In this document: piece after piece, positions 61,740-64,000 of the stretch
How positions within the stretch are numbered: position 1 is the stretch's first letter
How the letters are laid out: each line of letters starts with the position of its first letter
Source of the DNA: Rummeliibacillus sp044763875
GTDB lineage: Bacteria; Bacillota; Bacilli; Bacillales_A; Planococcaceae
Length of the DNA: 64,000 nt
Direction of reading: 5' to 3'
Assembly (NCBI RefSeq): GCF_044763875.1
Contig: NZ_JBIWGZ010000001.1
Location: 908,495 to 972,494 of the forward strand
The notes under the pieces: model-generated
The model's database searches: none
What the model saw: only the letters and a program-made list of their open reading frames with translations
Told to the model about the DNA's origin: nothing
Position numbers and translations under genes: made by a program

Positions 61740-61772
61740 CTTATTGAACTAACGCATCTGTTCGTTAAGTGT
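61740..61772 (+). repeat. Module B repeat
   Basis: TTATTGAACTAACGCATCTG, then TTCGTTAAGTG; 7 bp after a short family A copy. Confidence 0.6.
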
Positions 61773-61894
61773 AACTCTTCACAATTACTTGATATTATAT
61801 AGGTGAATAGAAAGATAAATTAAAATTTAGTTTAGTAGTTGTAAAAGTAGGTTATTTATATTATTCTATTATATTTTTTCAAAAAGGAGAGTTT

Positions 61895-63322
61895 ATGAAA
61901 AAGATTATTGTTTTTGTATTCACGATATTTATATTATTCTCAGGATTCGCAACACAAAGTTATGCGTTGTCTGATTCGAAATCTGCGGCAATACAAGCGT
62001 TGCTAGATGATGCCTCTCGTATATCAGGTGTGCCGGGAATGTCAATCTCAATACTTGCTGATGATGAAGTGTTCTACTTTTCTTCAGGGTATGCTGACCG
62101 TGATAAGGGGTTGTCTGCAAGTGAAAATACACTCTATGAGTTAGCCTCGGTCAGTAAAGCTTTTACCGGTATGGGTATTATGCTGTTGGAAGAGCAAGGG
62201 CTGCTCTCAATGACTGACCCTGTCCAAAAATATTTACCTTGGTTTACGTTAAAGTATCAAGGGAAACCTGTTGATATGCAAAGCCTTACACTAAATAACT
62301 TTCTTCACCATACCAGTGGTCTAACAAATATTAGGCATACTCAAAGTATTCCACAAGGCAATACACCGGATATGTTGCAAAAGACTGTGGAAATGCTCGT
62401 AGATGCTGAATTGGCGTTCCCTCCCGGTGAACAGTATAACTATGGAACCGTTAATTATGACGTATTGGGTTTGGTTATTGAGATTGTGTCGCGACAAAGC
62501 TATGAAGACTTTATGAGGGAACAGGTATTTCAGCCGTTAGGTCTTCACCAGACGTATGTTTATAAAGAAGATGCTCAAGCCACTGGACAGTTGGCACAGG
62601 GCTACCGTTCTTCCTTTTTTATGACAACTCCATTTAAAGCTCCGGATTATGCTGGGAATAAGCCCGCAGGCTACATCATTTCTAATACAAAAGATATGGC
62701 GCGTTGGATGGGCATACAGATGGGTATTGTGCAGGACATACCCGAAATATTTCACACGGTTATCGAAAAATCACATAGGGGTGATATGTCTGTTTCGGCT
62801 GTCAACGATATGTATTATGCGGCAGGCTGGTCGGTAAACGCCGACCAAACGATTATAGAACACACTGGGGGCAATCCAAATTTCAGAACCGAAGTAGTCA
62901 TACTGCTAAATGAACGAAAAGCCGTCTGCTTGCTGAGCAACGGCGCAAATACCAATATAAACCTGGTACTAAAAGTTAAAGATATATTAGACGGCAATCT
63001 AACTCAGTCATATGAAATAAGCGGCACACAGCTTTTGGATATCATTTTGTCGTCTATCACTATTATTCTTTGCCTATTGGCCGTTCTCCTATTTCTCTTA
63101 GGATTACGCAGAAGGAAAACGAATGAGCGGCAGCCAATGACAAAAAAGAGAATAATCGTAACAGTTATTTTCCTGATCGCTACGATTGCCCTGGGTATAC
63201 TGTGCTGTGCTTTCGATTGGTCAACGATACTTATTTGGCAAACATATAGTGTTCTTACAGCTTTGATTTCTTCAGCATTATTTACAGCAAGCATTACATG
63301 GTTTGTATACACTCACCGATAA
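61895..63322 (+). CDS. Class C beta-lactamase-like serine hydrolase with C-terminal membrane helices
   Basis: 475 residues. Signal peptide ending near SYA; nucleophile motif SVSK (85-88); HTGG as third motif (~330). The YxN motif seems to be YGT (in YNYGTVNY), a change at a key residue. After ~375 come three membrane helices, so the catalytic domain sits outside the cell. Possible peptidase or esterase acting on the wall or a peptide. AAGGAG precedes the ATG. It is clearly richer in G+C than its neighbours (43% at 62881-62940 against 28% at 60961-61020), a sign of transfer. Confidence 0.87.
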   Translation: MKKIIVFVFTIFILFSGFATQSYALSDSKSAAIQALLDDASRISGVPGMSISILADDEVFYFSSGYADRDKGLSASENTLYELASVSKAFTGMGIMLLEEQGLLSMTDPVQKYLPWFTLKYQGKPVDMQSLTLNNFLHHTSGLTNIRHTQSIPQGNTPDMLQKTVEMLVDAELAFPPGEQYNYGTVNYDVLGLVIEIVSRQSYEDFMREQVFQPLGLHQTYVYKEDAQATGQLAQGYRSSFFMTTPFKAPDYAGNKPAGYIISNTKDMARWMGIQMGIVQDIPEIFHTVIEKSHRGDMSVSAVNDMYYAAGWSVNADQTIIEHTGGNPNFRTEVVILLNERKAVCLLSNGANTNINLVLKVKDILDGNLTQSYEISGTQLLDIILSSITIILCLLAVLLFLLGLRRRKTNERQPMTKKRIIVTVIFLIATIALGILCCAFDWSTILIWQTYSVLTALISSALFTASITWFVYTHR

Positions 63323-63397
63323 AATACCTAGCTCCCAAGATAAACATAATGTTAAGTAATTAAATTTCAATTTATCGGTATGCTTAATTTGAAAAAC

Positions 63398-63422
63398 AAA
63401 AGACACTTCGGTGCCTTTTTTA
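63398..63422 (+). terminator. Terminator with TTCG tetraloop
   Basis: AAAAGACAC pairs with GTGCCTTTTT (one mismatch) and is closed by C(TTCG)G, a very stable loop; 75 bp after the serine hydrolase. Confidence 0.88.
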
Positions 63423-63462
63423 ATATCATCGACAATTTTCCCAGTCAAACCTAATTACTATT

Positions 63463-63496
63463 GCTTTCACTAACCTGCTCCGTTCGTGGAATAAGG
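63463..63496 (+). repeat. Module B repeat
   Basis: CTTTCACTAACCTGCTCCGT, then TCGTGGAATAAGG. It comes about 100 bp before a family A fragment. The gap 63323-63799 has no intact gene. Confidence 0.5.
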
Positions 63497-63597
63497 ATTT
63501 TTAAACAACTAATATTATTTTTCAAATGACTTTATTGTAAATTAAACAACAATATTATTTTTGTACAAGCGTCGTTAGATAACATTTCTTAAAAGAC

Positions 63598-63631
63598 TGT
63601 TATTCAACAATCTGGCCCTTTTCATGAATAA
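63598..63631 (+). repeat. Family A repeat, left half
   Basis: TGTTATTCAACAATCTGGCC, then CTTTTCATGAATAA; right half missing. Confidence 0.62.
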
Positions 63632-63660
63632 AGTACATTGCCTAGAGGAGAAATCTGTAA

Positions 63661-63692
63661 TTAAGCTAACGGGGCAGTTTAGTTGAAGAAGG
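63661..63692 (-). repeat. Module B repeat, reversed
   Basis: On the minus strand CTTCTTCAACTAAACTGCCC, then CGTTAGCTTAA. The only module B copy seen in this orientation. Confidence 0.55.
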
Positions 63693-63799
63693 TTTATTCT
63701 GGCTGGTATTGTAAATATTAGATATATGGTAAAATAAACCACTAAAAACAAATTAACAGATACGGAAAAATATTGGCGATTTGATAGAAGGTTGAACAT

Positions 63800-64000
63800 A
63801 TGGATGATAAGAAGAAGAAGGGGAAATTACAAGTCTCGGTAATTGTTTTAATGATATTACTATTGGTTGCGGCGTTTGTTTTATTTTTCTTAGGTCATTA
63901 CATTGTGGCGTTTATTTTATTTGGAATTTTTATGCTGATTTTGGACTCTATTAGTAATTCGTTAGGAAATAAAAATGCAGATTACGTTTATAGAAAAAAT
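63800..64000 (+). CDS. Small membrane protein, cut by window edge
   Basis: 67 codons are visible and the frame is still open at the right edge. A basic start (MDDKKKKGK) precedes two hydrophobic helices (~12-33 and ~36-52), then a hydrophilic stretch. AGAAGGT is 7 bases before the ATG. No family recognised. Confidence 0.65.
   Translation, partial: MDDKKKKGKLQVSVIVLMILLLVAAFVLFFLGHYIVAFILFGIFMLILDSISNSLGNKNADYVYRKN

Noticed and set aside
51131..63631. CRISPR array as an explanation of the repeated palindromes
   Set aside because: Copies are 100 bp to several kb apart, single between genes, with no regular spacers and no cas genes.
63575..63799. Minus-strand 74-codon frame at the right end
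   Set aside because: It spans a family A fragment and a reversed module B, with no ribosome site.

Overview
The window is about 64 kb of low-GC DNA (roughly one third G+C) from an endospore-forming member of the Bacillaceae. The evidence is a complete GerA-type germinant receptor operon, a glcU-gdh pair of the kind made in the forespore, a gamma-SASP-like small gene, a prolyl 4-hydroxylase with the active-site spacing of the Bacillus anthracis enzyme, a YdhG/Fra-type iron chaperone, an MhqR-type operon and strong AGGAGG ribosome binding sites. No rRNA, tRNA, CRISPR array, intact transposase or prophage was seen.

Layout. 0-12.5 kb: the 3' part of an RND efflux pump, small NUDIX and phosphatase genes, the ger operon (A-C-D-B order), a PhzF-family isomerase and the prolyl hydroxylase. 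12.6-20.5 kb: a tRNA-dihydrouridine synthase followed by an orphan multi-helix structured element, an SDR/Lrp divergent pair, a MarR/serine-hydrolase pair with twin operators, and a large secreted protein. 20.4-26.6 kb: gdh-glcU, a LysE exporter, the mhqP-mhqO-mhqD quinone/aldehyde-stress operon with two palindromic operators, and a YitT transporter beside a relic of a VIT-family gene. 27-32.3 kb: methyltransferase, frataxin-like protein, TetR with a perfect operator but only a stub of a target gene, a secreted CHAP hydrolase, a Dph6-like enzyme and the SASP-like gene. 32.4-39.5 kb: a metal island (multicopper oxidase lipoprotein, two-component system, SCO1 lipoprotein, ArsR repressor, Cys-rich P-type ATPase). 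39.9-51 kb: assorted metabolic enzymes, a VIT transporter, a FabF paralogue facing an MmyB-type regulator, DUF421, and a HIT/PP2C overlapping pair. 51-64 kb: an accessory stretch of single small genes (peroxiredoxin, VOC, C39-like peptidase, NUDIX, SRAP, bluB, GpsA-like, DUF3139, DUF2268, DUF4181, class C serine hydrolase) separated by many copies of a palindromic repeat.

The most unusual signal is this intergenic repeat: about 18 copies of a nested palindrome whose inner stem changes on both arms, all in one orientation, often followed or preceded by a second hairpin module and common tail sequences. It is dense at 51-64 kb and sparse elsewhere. Other notable signals are: the 13.68-13.88 kb structured element; four iterons at exact 21-bp spacing near 39.5 kb; two frameshifted copies of one small-protein family (48.1 and 61.6 kb); the five CC dyads at the N-terminus of the P-type ATPase; and a metallo-beta-lactamase-fold gene that seems to need an AUA start. 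Most regulatory calls rest on dyads read by eye. Product names rest on remembered family motifs, not on searches.
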